Positions 13,576 through 23,040 of a DNA stretch of 31,477 bases are shown here, in pieces. The notes beneath the pieces are model-generated. The model did no database searches and had not been told where the DNA came from. It saw only the letters and a program-made list of their open reading frames with translations. Source of the DNA: JBBRCX01 sp038204465 (GTDB lineage Bacteria > Planctomycetota > Phycisphaerae > Tepidisphaerales > Tepidisphaeraceae). The DNA lies in contig JBBRCX010000057.1 of assembly GCA_038204465.1 (NCBI GenBank), forward strand, positions 1 to 31,477, in the 5' to 3' direction. The position numbers and the translations under genes were made by a program. Position 1 is the stretch's first letter, and each line of letters starts with the position of its first letter.

Positions 13576-16176
13576 ATGTCACGTTCAATCCGGCCGGCGC
13601 TTTTGCTTGCCCTGTTTCTGCTGGCGGCCTCCGCTCGCGGGCAGGACCTGGTTCAGGAGTCGATCCCGTGGAAATGGATTGACCCGCTGCTGCCCGAAGA
13701 TCTGCCGGACCTGAAGTATCCCGCATACTTCAACGATGTCGACAAGGCGCAGGCGCAGTCCTTCGCAGGGCGATACAAGCTTTCGCTGAGCACGATCCGC
13801 AAAAACATCAAGGATCCGAAGCCGGAACAGATCGTCCCTATCGCGCTGACAAAAACGAATTCTCTCGCGGCCCAGGGGCGCTGGGAAGAAGCGCTGGCGG
13901 CGCTGGCCGCCGATGCGGTGAAAGACGATCCGCGAATCCAGCTTCGTCGGGCGGAGATTCTCTCCGATACCGGCCACTCCGACGACGCCCTGGCGCTGCT
14001 GAAAGCACTGGTCGAGGCGCATCCGGATTCGATCGGCGGGCATTACCTCCTGGGCGCGGTGAGCGAGCGCGTGGGCGACCTTGAAGCGGCGCGCAGGCAT
14101 TTTTCCTGGTTCGTCGAAGCGCCGCAGAAGTTCCTGGAGAAGTGGGAAACGCACGCCGAAGGCCCGTTCGATAGAGCGGATGACGTGACGCTGATCGGCC
14201 GGGCGATCGACCGCTGGGCCAATCTCACCGGCGCGTATAGGAACAACGTCGTGCTGCATCGCACGATCTTCAACATTTTCGTGAAGGCGTACGATGTGAT
14301 CGACCGGACCTATTGGCCGGCGCACGTAGCCGCCGCGGAGTATTTCATCAGCCACGACCAGCGCCAGGAAGCGCTGGAGGAACTGCAGACAGCGCTGAGG
14401 TCCAACCCAAACGACGCCCGCATCTGGCGGCTCATCGCCCGCCTGATGATCGACGCCCACCAGTCCGACAAAGCGGAGAGCGCGATCCTGTCGATCCGCA
14501 GGATCAATCCCAGCTCCGCCGATGCCGACGTGCTCGATGCCCGCAACCTGCTGCGGCAGGATCGCGCCGATGAAGCGCAGCCGCTCGCCCAGCGCGTGCT
14601 GCAACGCCTGCCCCGCGACCTGGAGGCGCTGGGTCTGATGGCCGCCGTCCACATGCTGCGGCTGCAGCAGGAGCAGACCGACTCGGTCTACAAGCGAATC
14701 GCAGCCATCGCGCCCAAAGATGCCACCGCCTACTTTGAGGTTGCCGAGGCGCTCTTCGCCGCGCACGACACCGCCGGCGCGACGAAGATGTACCAGGCTG
14801 CCGTCGAGCGGGCGCCCTGGTGGGCGGCGGCGCAAAACCAGCTTGGGCTGGCGCTCATGCAGGACGGCCAGGAAGAGCAGGCGCGGGCCGCCCTTGATGC
14901 CGCGTATGCCGTCGATCCCTACAACGTACGCTCGGTCAACTACCTTCGCCTGCTGGACCTGATGGCGGCGTTCCCCACTTACCAGACGCCGCACTTCATC
15001 TTCCGCTACGACGCGCAGGACGATCCGATCGTCCCGTTGTACATCGCGCCTTTCATGGAAGAGTCATACGCCGAAGTCTGCCGCGACTTCGAATTCACTT
15101 TGCCCTGGAAGATGATCGTCGAAGTCTTTCCCGAAGCCGATTCATTTTCCGTTCGCACCGCCGGCATGCCCGGATTGGAAAGCTTCGGTGCCAGCCTTGG
15201 CCGGGTGATGACCGTCGTTGCGCCGCGTGCCGGCGAGACGCTGGGGCCCTTCAATTTCGCGCGCGTGCTCCGGCACGAGTTCACTCACACTGTGAACCTG
15301 ACCGCCACGAATGGCCGGTGCCCGCGCTGGCTCACCGAAGGGCTCGCGGTGTGGGAAGAAAAGGTGCCCTACCGCTTCGTCTGGGTGCCTCCTGAGATGT
15401 ACGAGCGCGCAACCAGGGGCAAGCTGTTCTCCCTTCCCGCGCTGCAACGAGCGCTCCTGCACCCCGGCGCGCCGCACGACGGCGAGGTCGCCTACATGGA
15501 AGGCTTCTGGATCGTGCGCTACCTGCGCGACAAGCACGGGCCGGAATCAATCCTTCGAATGCTCGACACCTACAAGCAGGGAAAATCGGAGGCCGATGCT
15601 GTCCGCGACGCCAGCGGGCAATCGATCGCCGATTTCGAGAAGAGCTTCTTTGCCTGGGCAAAGCAGGAAGTGAAAGGCTGGGGCTATGACCCTGAGACGC
15701 GCAAGCGTTTCAAGGACGTAAGCACGCGCGGCGATCAGGCCGTCAAAGCCGGTTTGGTCGATGAGGGCGTCACCCTCTGGAAGCAGGCGCAGGAGCTTCA
15801 GCCCATGAACCCCCTGCCGCACCGCCGCCTCGCCGGTCTGTGCCTCAAGCTGAAGCGTCCCGACGAGGCGGCCTCGCACCTGGAAGCGTTCAGTTTCCTC
15901 GAGATCAGCGACAATCGATTTGCCAAGATGATCGCGCGGATCCATCGCGACGCCGGCCGGCTCGACAAGGCGGAGCAGCGCGCGATGGAAGCGGTCTACA
16001 TCAACCCGTACGACCCCGGCGCGCATGAACTGCTGGCGCAGATCTACGAGAAGACCGGCAACACATCGGCCCTGGAGCGCGAACAGAAGGTGATCCCAGT
16101 CCTGAAGCAGCGTCAGGAAGCGGAGAAGGAGAAAAGGTCGGGCAAAAAGAAAAGCGAAAGTCCCGCGGCAGAGTAG
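13576..16176 (+). CDS. Secreted TPR-repeat protein with gluzincin (peptidase MA-like) domain
   Basis: 866 aa. It starts with a signal peptide (PALLLALFLLAASARGQ), so it is exported. Residues ~75-480 are TPR-like helical repeats (for example ARIWRLIARLMIDAHQSDKA and AQNQLGLALMQDGQEEQARA). Residues ~490-700 form a gluzincin metalloprotease-like domain: HEFTH at 567-571 gives the two zinc His and the catalytic Glu, and Glu588 in WLTEGLAVWEE is the third ligand. More TPRs follow (700-840), then a charged Lys/Glu tail. Start chosen at ATG 13576 after AAGGATG, because it opens directly into the signal peptide; a longer frame upstream lacks one. Its role may be envelope protein turnover or assembly; substrate unknown. 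Confidence 0.85.
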   Translation: MSRSIRPALLLALFLLAASARGQDLVQESIPWKWIDPLLPEDLPDLKYPAYFNDVDKAQAQSFAGRYKLSLSTIRKNIKDPKPEQIVPIALTKTNSLAAQGRWEEALAALAADAVKDDPRIQLRRAEILSDTGHSDDALALLKALVEAHPDSIGGHYLLGAVSERVGDLEAARRHFSWFVEAPQKFLEKWETHAEGPFDRADDVTLIGRAIDRWANLTGAYRNNVVLHRTIFNIFVKAYDVIDRTYWPAHVAAAEYFISHDQRQEALEELQTALRSNPNDARIWRLIARLMIDAHQSDKAESAILSIRRINPSSADADVLDARNLLRQDRADEAQPLAQRVLQRLPRDLEALGLMAAVHMLRLQQEQTDSVYKRIAAIAPKDATAYFEVAEALFAAHDTAGATKMYQAAVERAPWWAAAQNQLGLALMQDGQEEQARAALDAAYAVDPYNVRSVNYLRLLDLMAAFPTYQTPHFIFRYDAQDDPIVPLYIAPFMEESYAEVCRDFEFTLPWKMIVEVFPEADSFSVRTAGMPGLESFGASLGRVMTVVAPRAGETLGPFNFARVLRHEFTHTVNLTATNGRCPRWLTEGLAVWEEKVPYRFVWVPPEMYERATRGKLFSLPALQRALLHPGAPHDGEVAYMEGFWIVRYLRDKHGPESILRMLDTYKQGKSEADAVRDASGQSIADFEKSFFAWAKQEVKGWGYDPETRKRFKDVSTRGDQAVKAGLVDEGVTLWKQAQELQPMNPLPHRRLAGLCLKLKRPDEAASHLEAFSFLEISDNRFAKMIARIHRDAGRLDKAEQRAMEAVYINPYDPGAHELLAQIYEKTGNTSALEREQKVIPVLKQRQEAEKEKRSGKKKSESPAAE

Positions 16177-16288
16177 AAGCCGTATGGCTCACAGCGCGCT
16201 GCTCGCGGGCCGGCTGATTGCGGGTTTGCACAGCACCTTTCCGTCAACGACCATCAGCTCATCCTCCAGGAACCGAGCGGAGCATCTG
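16177..16288. other. Short convergent spacer
   Basis: Tail-to-tail region between the TPR protein and the membrane protein. No hairpin-plus-T-run terminator is visible. A 21-codon minus frame with an SD was considered too short to call. Confidence 0.3.
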
Positions 16289-17602
16289 TTATGGCGCCGC
16301 AGATTTCACAGCCATCAGCACCGTCGAAAACATCCCTTCTGCCGGCGGCGGCAACTCGCCCATGAGGGTGGCGCGGTCGCCATAGAGTTCTTCCGCAACC
16401 GGTCGGAGAGGCGACTCCGGTCTCATCAGCGCGCCAGCTGATGGCGCCGCCGGCAGAACGGTGCGCTGAAGGAATGCGATCGATCCCCCTCGAGGCAGTT
16501 GAAACGAGAAGAAAGCGGGCTTGCCATCCGGCCCGCAGTTCAGCGTCAAATCCATGGCTTCGAGCTGACGCCGGGAGAACAGAACCGGCTTAGCGCCTGG
16601 GGTCCACTTCAGCTGAAGATTCGCCGGCGCGATCGCACGCCGATACGTCCATCGATCATCCTGGGTCAATTCACCCCGCACGCGAATGCTGCCCGCGCTT
16701 TGCAGCCACGATTGCTGACGCCCGCGCCAGGCATGCAGGGCCGCGAGGCACATGACCGCCAGCAGCAGAGCGACGGCCGCCGCCCATTTCGAGCGCCACA
16801 GCGCCGCGCCGCACAGGAGAATGCTGAAGATGAAGACGATGATTACTGCCTGCCGTCGCACCGCCGCCGGCCATCCCTCGGCGGGCCGCTGCACAGGAAC
16901 GTAAGCCGCGGGAACGACCGCCGCGCGCGGTCCGATCACCCCGGGTCGCAGCACCCAGTACTCACCGAGTTGCCGCCAGGGCCAAAGATCGTTCGGTGCT
17001 CTAGACGTCCGGATCGCGACGACTGTGCTGGCGGCCAGCAATTCTTTCAGCTCTCCCTCCTGCAGACGAGCGGCCGCCGATTCATCCAGTACCAATGCAT
17101 CGAGTGTTTCCCAGGCGGCGATCGGCCCGGGGAGCGGCTTGGCCGGATCGAGATGCACCGTGACCACCCGCAGTCCCGGAAAGAGCGCGCGTGCAAGAAT
17201 GTCAAGATCGCCCGCGACGTCCCCCACCAGCCGCTCATCGTCTTCCAGAGGGCGCGGCGCGACGGCAGCCCTCCCGCCTCCCTGCTGCGTCGACCATTCA
17301 AGCTCTGAGGGAAGATCCACGACAGGCAGGAACGGCGCGACGATTTCCGCTCCCGGAACGACGGTCAGGCCGGTGCGAAAAGAGCCGGCAGCGCCGATCT
17401 TCAGATCCAATGGCGCTGCAGCATCGCTCGCCACCCGCACGCGGATCGGCATATAGCGGCCGACGCGGTATCGCTCGAGCGGAAATGACAACTGAACCTG
17501 AGCGGGAACGACCGTCGCAAGACCCGGTATCGCAGCCAGGAACCATAGCGCCCTCGCTCGGATCATCCCTTTGAAAACCCGAGCGAGCCTGCCGAGCGTC
17601 AT
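16289..17602 (-). CDS. Membrane protein of unknown function with extracytoplasmic N-terminal domain
   Basis: 437 aa. After an N-terminal hydrophobic segment (ALWFLAAIPGLATVVPAQ, signal peptide or anchor) comes a ~230-residue beta-rich, probably periplasmic domain. Two membrane helices follow (VIIVFIFSILLCGAAL and WAAAVALLLAVMCLAAL), then a ~150-residue C-terminal domain. The layout resembles aerotolerance/BatA-associated or exopolysaccharide-related membrane proteins, but no motif I recognise settles it. The ATG at 17602 overlaps the stop of the upstream small gene as ATGA, which strongly supports this start over the longer frame and implies translational coupling. Confidence 0.75.
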   Translation of the reverse strand: MTLGRLARVFKGMIRARALWFLAAIPGLATVVPAQVQLSFPLERYRVGRYMPIRVRVASDAAAPLDLKIGAAGSFRTGLTVVPGAEIVAPFLPVVDLPSELEWSTQQGGGRAAVAPRPLEDDERLVGDVAGDLDILARALFPGLRVVTVHLDPAKPLPGPIAAWETLDALVLDESAAARLQEGELKELLAASTVVAIRTSRAPNDLWPWRQLGEYWVLRPGVIGPRAAVVPAAYVPVQRPAEGWPAAVRRQAVIIVFIFSILLCGAALWRSKWAAAVALLLAVMCLAALHAWRGRQQSWLQSAGSIRVRGELTQDDRWTYRRAIAPANLQLKWTPGAKPVLFSRRQLEAMDLTLNCGPDGKPAFFSFQLPRGGSIAFLQRTVLPAAPSAGALMRPESPLRPVAEELYGDRATLMGELPPPAEGMFSTVLMAVKSAAP

Positions 17603-17859
17603 CGCCTGCTCCGGATCCAGTCCCAGCCGCCGTGAAGGATCATGCTCGTTCCGAGGCACGCGCCGACGATGCCAAACGCCACCAGGAATCGGTTGAGCAT
17701 CGTCCGGCCCAGGACGAGCGGCGCCAGCACGAGCAGCGCCCCGGCAAAGAAGACCAGCGATCCTGTTATCATCGCATATTGGGCTTCGCGCCGGAGAAAA
17801 TGGGGCGCGCTGTTCTCAGAGCCGGACTGGCGCTCATCCGCAGGCTCGTTCAAGTTCAC
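17599..17859 (-). CDS. Small two-helix membrane protein
   Basis: 86 aa, unknown function. A charged N-terminal region is followed by two predicted membrane helices (MITGSLVFFAGALLVLAPLV and FLVAFGIVGACLGTSMILHG). The GTG at 17859 overlaps the TGA of the debranching-enzyme gene as GTGA, and its own TGA overlaps the next ATG. This favours the GTG start, although the SD-like GGGGA is very close to it; an internal ATG before the first helix is an alternative. It is tightly coupled between the enzyme and the larger membrane protein. Confidence 0.65.
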   Translation of the reverse strand: MNLNEPADERQSGSENSAPHFLRREAQYAMITGSLVFFAGALLVLAPLVLGRTMLNRFLVAFGIVGACLGTSMILHGGWDWIRSRR

Positions 17860-19844
17860 ATCCCCAGTTGCACCGCTAGCCGCAAAGCCTCCGCGACGCT
17901 CCACGCCTGCGCAGGACAACCGGCCGCCCGATACGGCTCCGTCGCTTCGTAGACCTCGCTGATTTGCCCCATGCAGGCAACGTGATCCATTCCTTCAATG
18001 AGCGGCGCCAGCCATTGCTTCGCTTGAATAACCGAGTCGCGCGAGCGGCGGTTCACTTTCAAATATGCTTCAAGGAATGCGCCCAGCAGCCAGGGCCATA
18101 TCGTCCCGTTGTGATACGCCTCGTCGCGCTGCGCTGGAGGGCCGGTGAAGCGACCGTGAAAATTCGGATCGCTGCGCGCCAGCGTGAGCAATCCGACGGG
18201 CGTGAGCAACTCGCGGCGCACCAGTTCCACCACCGCCGCCTGCTGCGTTTCATCCAGCGGGCTGTGAGGAAGACTCACGGCAAAGATCTGGTTCGGCCGC
18301 ACCGAGGTATCGCGACGGCCTTCGTGCACCACGTCGGCCAGTCCGCGAAACGGGCTCACCCAGAAGGCTCGGCGGAAGCTGTCAGCCGAGCGGGCAGCCA
18401 ACTCATCTTCCCCCATCAGCCGCAGCGCGTTGTACCACAGCGCGTTGATCTCGACGGCCTTCCCCTGCCGCGGCGTGAACGCGATGCCATCGCACTTGGC
18501 GTCCATCCAGGTGAGCTGCGTGCTCGCGTTGCCCTGCGTGATCAGTCCATCCGCCTCCATTTTGATGCCGAAGCGCGTTCCGTCGCGGTAGCCCTTGACG
18601 ACCGCGCGGCACGCCGGGAGCAGGAGCTCTTCGAACGTGTGAGCATCGTGCGAGAGTCGGAGGTATTCGTACGCTGCATGAATGAACCACAGGCTGGCGT
18701 CGACCGTGTTGTAGTGCGGCTCATTTGAATAGTCGTCGAAGCGGTTGGGGATCATTCCCTCGCTGACGTAGTGCCCAAACACCGTCAGCACCTGCCGCGC
18801 CTGCTGAAAACGGCCGGTGGAGAGCAACAGCCCGGGCAGCGAGATCATCGTGTCGCGCCCCCAGTCGGCAAACCAGGGGTAGCCCGCCAGGATGCTCGTG
18901 CCGTCGGTTCCGTCAGGAAGCTTTCGGTAGACCACGAAATCGTTCGCCGCGCGCGCCAGGCGCTTGAGCGCGATCGAATCGGTCGTGCAGACGATCGAAG
19001 GCCCCCCCGCTGGCTGAACGTTCTCCGGCAACGTGCACGCCGCCGCGACCACCTCGCGTCGCCGCTTCAGCTCCGTATTCCAGTCGTGCTCCTGCGGCGT
19101 GTCGATCGACACCCATATCGTGATGCTCGCCGGCCCCGCGGTCTCCAGCACGAAGCGCCCGGGCTGAAAAAGGTCCTCGCTGTCGTCCTGGCCGCGCTCG
19201 GTCTCGATCGCATACTTCTGCCCATACCACCAGTCGGCCTTCTGCACGAATCGACCGGCGTCCGACCAGAGGTTCACCGTGCGCCCGTCGTCGCTTACGC
19301 AAACCTGGCGCTCACCCGGCCGCACGTCGAAGCGTGCACCCGTGACACGGCGCAGGGCGTGAAAATCGCGCAGGCTAATGAATGGGAGCAGGTTGAGCTG
19401 AACCCTTCGCTCGCGGTCCGGCTTCACCGTGTACCGCACCGCCGCGACGTTCTTCATCCAGACCAGCTGCAGCTCTTTGATGACCTTGACGCCCTCGATC
19501 TCGTACTCCCAGCGCGCGGTATCTTCGAGCTCAAAGCGCCGGAGATATTGCTCGCCATGCGGGTGAAACCGGTCGCCGAACTGGTTGACGGAAAACTCGA
19601 GCAGGTTTGCCGGCGGCTTGTCGAGCTCTTCCCCGTCAAGACAGAGGATCTCGCCGATGCGGTTGACCGTCATCACGCGCCCGACCGGCGGCATGGTCGC
19701 GGCGCAGAGAATCCCGTGATAACGCCGTGTGTTGCAGCCCGGGATGGTCGACGAGGCGAACCCCCCGAGCCCGTTGGTCAGCAAATACTCCTGCGACAGG
19801 TACGGCTCGAGCCGGCCATTCGTCTCGATCTCATACAACGACAT
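17856..19844 (-). CDS. GH133 amylo-alpha-1,6-glucosidase (glycogen debranching enzyme)
   Basis: 662 aa, normal length for the archaeal/bacterial single-domain debranching enzyme. The N-terminal domain begins EYLLTNGLGGFASSTIPG and TRRYHGILCAA, a family hallmark, with GRVMTVNRIGEI soon after. The C-terminal (alpha/alpha)6 barrel contains GYPWFADWGRDTMISLPGLL, whose acidic residues line the active site, plus YNTVDASLWFIHAAYEY and YHNGTIWPWLLGAF. It removes alpha-1,6 branches from glycogen in the cytoplasm. Located 47 bp after ruvA in the same direction and followed by two membrane-protein genes with 4-nt overlaps. No glycogen synthase or phosphorylase is nearby. Confidence 0.94.
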   Translation of the reverse strand: MSLYEIETNGRLEPYLSQEYLLTNGLGGFASSTIPGCNTRRYHGILCAATMPPVGRVMTVNRIGEILCLDGEELDKPPANLLEFSVNQFGDRFHPHGEQYLRRFELEDTARWEYEIEGVKVIKELQLVWMKNVAAVRYTVKPDRERRVQLNLLPFISLRDFHALRRVTGARFDVRPGERQVCVSDDGRTVNLWSDAGRFVQKADWWYGQKYAIETERGQDDSEDLFQPGRFVLETAGPASITIWVSIDTPQEHDWNTELKRRREVVAAACTLPENVQPAGGPSIVCTTDSIALKRLARAANDFVVYRKLPDGTDGTSILAGYPWFADWGRDTMISLPGLLLSTGRFQQARQVLTVFGHYVSEGMIPNRFDDYSNEPHYNTVDASLWFIHAAYEYLRLSHDAHTFEELLLPACRAVVKGYRDGTRFGIKMEADGLITQGNASTQLTWMDAKCDGIAFTPRQGKAVEINALWYNALRLMGEDELAARSADSFRRAFWVSPFRGLADVVHEGRRDTSVRPNQIFAVSLPHSPLDETQQAAVVELVRRELLTPVGLLTLARSDPNFHGRFTGPPAQRDEAYHNGTIWPWLLGAFLEAYLKVNRRSRDSVIQAKQWLAPLIEGMDHVACMGQISEVYEATEPYRAAGCPAQAWSVAEALRLAVQLGM

Positions 19845-19891
19845 GCCCGAAGTGTAATCGAGCGACCCAATGCCTGACAGTTGCGGGAAAT

Positions 19892-20524
19892 TCAGGCGCG
19901 AACGGTGCGCATCCGCAGCATTTCGCGCACGAGCGCATCGGTGCTCTTGATGCCGGCATTGCCCTGCTTTGCCCGATCGAGAAGGTGCTCGGCGTCGGAT
20001 CGCCGCTCGCCAAGCGCCATGAGGGAGAGGATCGCATCCTCTTCGAACGCAGGACGCCCCCGGGCGGGAATGCTGGGCTTGCCCGCCTGGTACGGCGTGG
20101 CAAAGTCGCTCACCTTGCCTGCCAGTTCCGCGACGATCTGCTCGGCCATCCGTTTGCCGATCTGCGGCAGTTCCACCAGCGCGCGCGTGTCTTTCGATTC
20201 GATCGCCTGCGCGATCTCACCCACCGGCAGCACGAGCGCCCGCAGGGCCTTCTTCGGGCCGATACCCTTGACGGTGATGAACAGCTGGAAAAAGCGTTTG
20301 TCCTGCGGCCGCAGGAAGGCGAGCAGGCGCGGCTCCATGTTCCCGCCGCCGGCGTCACCCTCGAAATACATCAGCGTGTGGAAGGTCATCTCCTCGCCGA
20401 TGCCGCCCTGCAGCAGCGGCACGTCGGCCGCGGGCACGAGCATTTCATACAGCAATGGCCCGACCTGGACGTGAATCCGATCCTCGTCGACGCGACGCAA
20501 CTCGCCGCTCAGGGCTGCAATCAT
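19892..20524 (-). CDS. ruvA: Holliday junction branch-migration protein RuvA
   Basis: 210 aa. RuvA tetramers bind four-way DNA junctions and load the RuvB motor. The N-terminal OB domain begins MIAALSGELRRVDEDRIHV. Two helix-hairpin-helix motifs follow: TVKGIGPKKALRAL (~84-97) and ELPQIGKRMAEQIVAEL (~118-134). The C-terminal domain III that contacts RuvB is ~160-210. The upstream longer frame (to 20560) adds 12 residues outside the family; ATG 20524 matches the family start, although its SD is weak. ruvB and ruvC are not in this window. Confidence 0.95.
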   Translation of the reverse strand: MIAALSGELRRVDEDRIHVQVGPLLYEMLVPAADVPLLQGGIGEEMTFHTLMYFEGDAGGGNMEPRLLAFLRPQDKRFFQLFITVKGIGPKKALRALVLPVGEIAQAIESKDTRALVELPQIGKRMAEQIVAELAGKVSDFATPYQAGKPSIPARGRPAFEEDAILSLMALGERRSDAEHLLDRAKQGNAGIKSTDALVREMLRMRTVRA

Positions 20525-20635
20525 AAGCGCGCTTGATCCGTTGGAATTTTTGAGAAACACCGACCGGCCGCGGGATTCTAGGCGATGCCGCCGCCCGTTT
20601 CACGCGCGCCTCCGCAAGAACGCGCATACACCGCT

Positions 20636-21499
20636 TCATCTCTTTTCGCGCGACAGCCGGAACTCGCTGGGAGACAGTCCCGTCACTTTCCGGAAAACCT
20701 TCGCAAAATAGTTGGGGTCGGGAAACCCGCTGTCCCGCGCAATCTCCTTGACCGAAAGCTGCCCGGCCTCGAGCATCTCCTTCGCCCGCTCGATGCGGAT
20801 CATCGTCAGCACGTCGGTCATCGAGCTGCCGAATTCGCGGGTGAAGGTTCGGCAAAGGTGGAACGGGCTCACGTGGTGATGGGCCGCCAGCTCCTCGAGG
20901 CTGAAGGCCTTGCGATGGTTTTGCTCGAGATATTGCCGCACCTCCGCCGCCAGCCTGCGCCGGCGCGTGAGCGCCACCAGGCGCTTCGCATCGCTCACGG
21001 GGCTCTTCGGCGGGTGCGAGTGCCGCGCCAGGGCAAGCAGGATCTCCATGAGGATCACGCCCATGCGCTGCCTCGCCCCCGGCGCCTCGCCCAGGTATTC
21101 GCCCTCCATCTCCTTCATCTTCGCATGGAATTGCGACTTTGCCCCCGCCGGTATCGCGCATAGCACCGCAGGGTCCATTGATTTGATGACGGAGTTCGCG
21201 CCGGGCCATTGGAAGAAGGTGTAGAGCACGCGATAGCTGTTCCCCTCGGTCCGCACGTCGCGGTGGGCCGTTCCCTGGGGAATAATGAAGGTGTCGCCCG
21301 GCTCGACCGCAAACGAGCGCTCGCGATATTCAATCCGCGCCCTCCCCTGCAGGACGTGCACCAGTTCGTGCGACGCGGTCGTGTGAAACCGGTCCCCCCA
21401 CACGCGCTCCAGCGTCATGGTCTCCAGCGCAAGAAGCACGGGCGGCCGCTTCAGGGCGCGCTGGAGGTTTCCCAGCCAGCTCCGCATGATCGTTTTCAT
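20636..21499 (-). CDS. AraC-family transcriptional regulator with N-terminal cupin sensor
   Basis: 287 aa. Residues ~40-80 form a cupin-type ligand domain (ELVHVLQGRARIEYRERSF, then VEPGDTFIIPQGTAHRD). The C-terminal ~100 residues hold the two AraC helix-turn-helix motifs: FSLEELAAHHHVSPFHLCR, and LSVKEIARDSGFPDPNYFAK with the closing FRKVTGLSPSEFR. Such regulators bind a sugar or similar ligand and usually act on adjacent or divergent genes. It is divergently placed to the DegT aminotransferase, with 157 bp between starts, making that gene the most likely target. Its transcript may continue into ruvA. Confidence 0.9.
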   Translation of the reverse strand: MKTIMRSWLGNLQRALKRPPVLLALETMTLERVWGDRFHTTASHELVHVLQGRARIEYRERSFAVEPGDTFIIPQGTAHRDVRTEGNSYRVLYTFFQWPGANSVIKSMDPAVLCAIPAGAKSQFHAKMKEMEGEYLGEAPGARQRMGVILMEILLALARHSHPPKSPVSDAKRLVALTRRRRLAAEVRQYLEQNHRKAFSLEELAAHHHVSPFHLCRTFTREFGSSMTDVLTMIRIERAKEMLEAGQLSVKEIARDSGFPDPNYFAKVFRKVTGLSPSEFRLSREKR

Positions 21500-21656
21500 C
21501 GCAGGTTATCCCAGCCCGTCAAGCCCCGCGCCCCCGCCGGCAATCCGCTACCCATCATAGCAACCCCTTCGTCTGGCGACCGCGCCACCGAATGCGGATA
21601 CTGGGCCGACAACTTGCATGCGGCTCCCAGGAACACTCCTTTTAATTGAGGTCTCC
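21500..21656. promoter_or_regulatory. Divergent promoter region between AraC regulator and DegT gene
   Basis: 157 bp shared upstream region of two divergent genes. An AraC-type operator is expected here, but I cannot define clear direct half-sites by eye. Confidence 0.35.
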
Positions 21657-22928
21657 ATGGCGACGGCAGAGAAGCTGGCGATCAACGGCGGCAAGCGCGC
21701 GATTCCCGAACGCTCGATCAAGCCCTGGCCGCAAATCGACGACACCGATCGCGAAATGGTGCTGGCGTCGCTTAACGGGGAGAACCATTCATTCGGTCCA
21801 AACTGCTTCGCTTTCCAGAAGGAGTTTGCGGAGTGGAACGGGAACAAGCATGCCATCACCACCAATTCCGGCACCGCCGCCCTGCATATGGGTCTTGTGG
21901 CGTGCGACTGCGGCGCGGGCGACGAGGTGATTGTCACCGCCTACTCCTGGTCGAGCTCCGCCACCTGCATCCTGCAGCACAATTCGATCCCGGTTTTTGT
22001 CGACATCGACTTCGACACGATCAACATGGACGTGACGAAAATCGAGAAAGCCATCACCCCCAAGACCAAGGCGATCGTCGCGGTGCACCTGCACGGGCTG
22101 GCGATGGACATGGACCCGGTGATGGCCCTGGCGAAGAAGCACGACTTGAAAGTGATCGAAGACGCCTGCCAGGCGCACGGCGCGCTTTACAAAGGAAAGA
22201 AAGTCGGAACGCTCGGACACTGCGGCGCCTTCAGCTTCAACCAGAACAAGTGCCTTTGCTCCGGCGAGGGCGGCATGTTCGTTACTGACGACGACGAGAT
22301 GCTCGCCAAGGCGCAGTCCCTCTGGTCGTTCGGAGAATCTCGAGCGCCGTCGCAGAACCGCGACTATCACGTCTATGCCATGGGCTGGATGTACCGCAAT
22401 AATGACCTGACGGCCGCCTTCGGGCGGTCGCAGCTGAAGAAACTCGACCGCAATCTCGCCGCGCAGAAGGTGAATGCCGAGGCGATGACCGAGGCGTTGA
22501 AAGGAACGCCGCATCTGATCCTGCCAACCTCCACGCCCAAGGGCGCGGAGCACAACTGGTACAATTACACGCTTCGCTTCGACATGGAAGCACTCGGCCA
22601 CGCTCACGACGCCGCCGCGTTCCGCAACAAGCTGGTTGCCGCGATGGCCGCTGAAGGCGTCGAGACCGGCGTCTGGCAGAACTACATCCTGCCCGCCATG
22701 ACGGTCTTCCAGGCGAAGAATGGGTATGGCCACGGCTGCCCCTGGCACTGCCAATGGTCGCAGCCGGTCGACTACTCGCTGCATCAGTGGCCCATCGCCC
22801 AGAAGCACACCGACGCCCACACCGGGATGACCACCCCGCTCCGCTACCCCAATGGTCCCGAAGCCGCGAGGCACACCGCATGCGGCATCCGCAAGGTCCT
22901 GGAGAACGTGAAGCAACTCGATGCGTAA
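21657..22928 (+). CDS. DegT/DnrJ/EryC1/StrS-family PLP aminotransferase
   Basis: 423 aa. Members mostly form aminosugars from keto-sugars. Family motifs: TTNSGTAALHMGL (cofactor phosphate pocket), VIVTAYSWSSSATCIL, VIEDACQAHGALYKGKKVG, and the Schiff-base segment FSFNQNKCLCSGEGGM with Lys198. The C-terminus contains WYNYTLRFDM. Start at ATG 21657, after GAGG with short spacing; the longer frame adds unrelated residues. It diverges from an AraC regulator and is followed after 112 bp by a ceramidase-like protein. This neighbourhood fits sugar-derivative metabolism controlled by the regulator, but without sugar nucleotidyltransferases nearby the substrate is open. Confidence 0.92.
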   Translation: MATAEKLAINGGKRAIPERSIKPWPQIDDTDREMVLASLNGENHSFGPNCFAFQKEFAEWNGNKHAITTNSGTAALHMGLVACDCGAGDEVIVTAYSWSSSATCILQHNSIPVFVDIDFDTINMDVTKIEKAITPKTKAIVAVHLHGLAMDMDPVMALAKKHDLKVIEDACQAHGALYKGKKVGTLGHCGAFSFNQNKCLCSGEGGMFVTDDDEMLAKAQSLWSFGESRAPSQNRDYHVYAMGWMYRNNDLTAAFGRSQLKKLDRNLAAQKVNAEAMTEALKGTPHLILPTSTPKGAEHNWYNYTLRFDMEALGHAHDAAAFRNKLVAAMAAEGVETGVWQNYILPAMTVFQAKNGYGHGCPWHCQWSQPVDYSLHQWPIAQKHTDAHTGMTTPLRYPNGPEAARHTACGIRKVLENVKQLDA

Positions 22929-23040
22929 GCGTGATGCTTTGGAGTCCACGGTTGCAACGATCAGCGGAACAGTGTGACGAACCCCGCTCCTGAGGGCCGC
23001 GACAAAGTCTGATGGCGACTTATCCGCAGTGGAGCCGGAA

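Noticed and set aside
13585..14994. 469-codon minus-strand frame
   Set aside because: Antisense shadow of the TPR-gluzincin gene, which has clear motifs and signal peptide.
16177..16288. 21-codon minus ORF after the membrane protein gene
   Set aside because: Too short, with no family; its SD could be chance.
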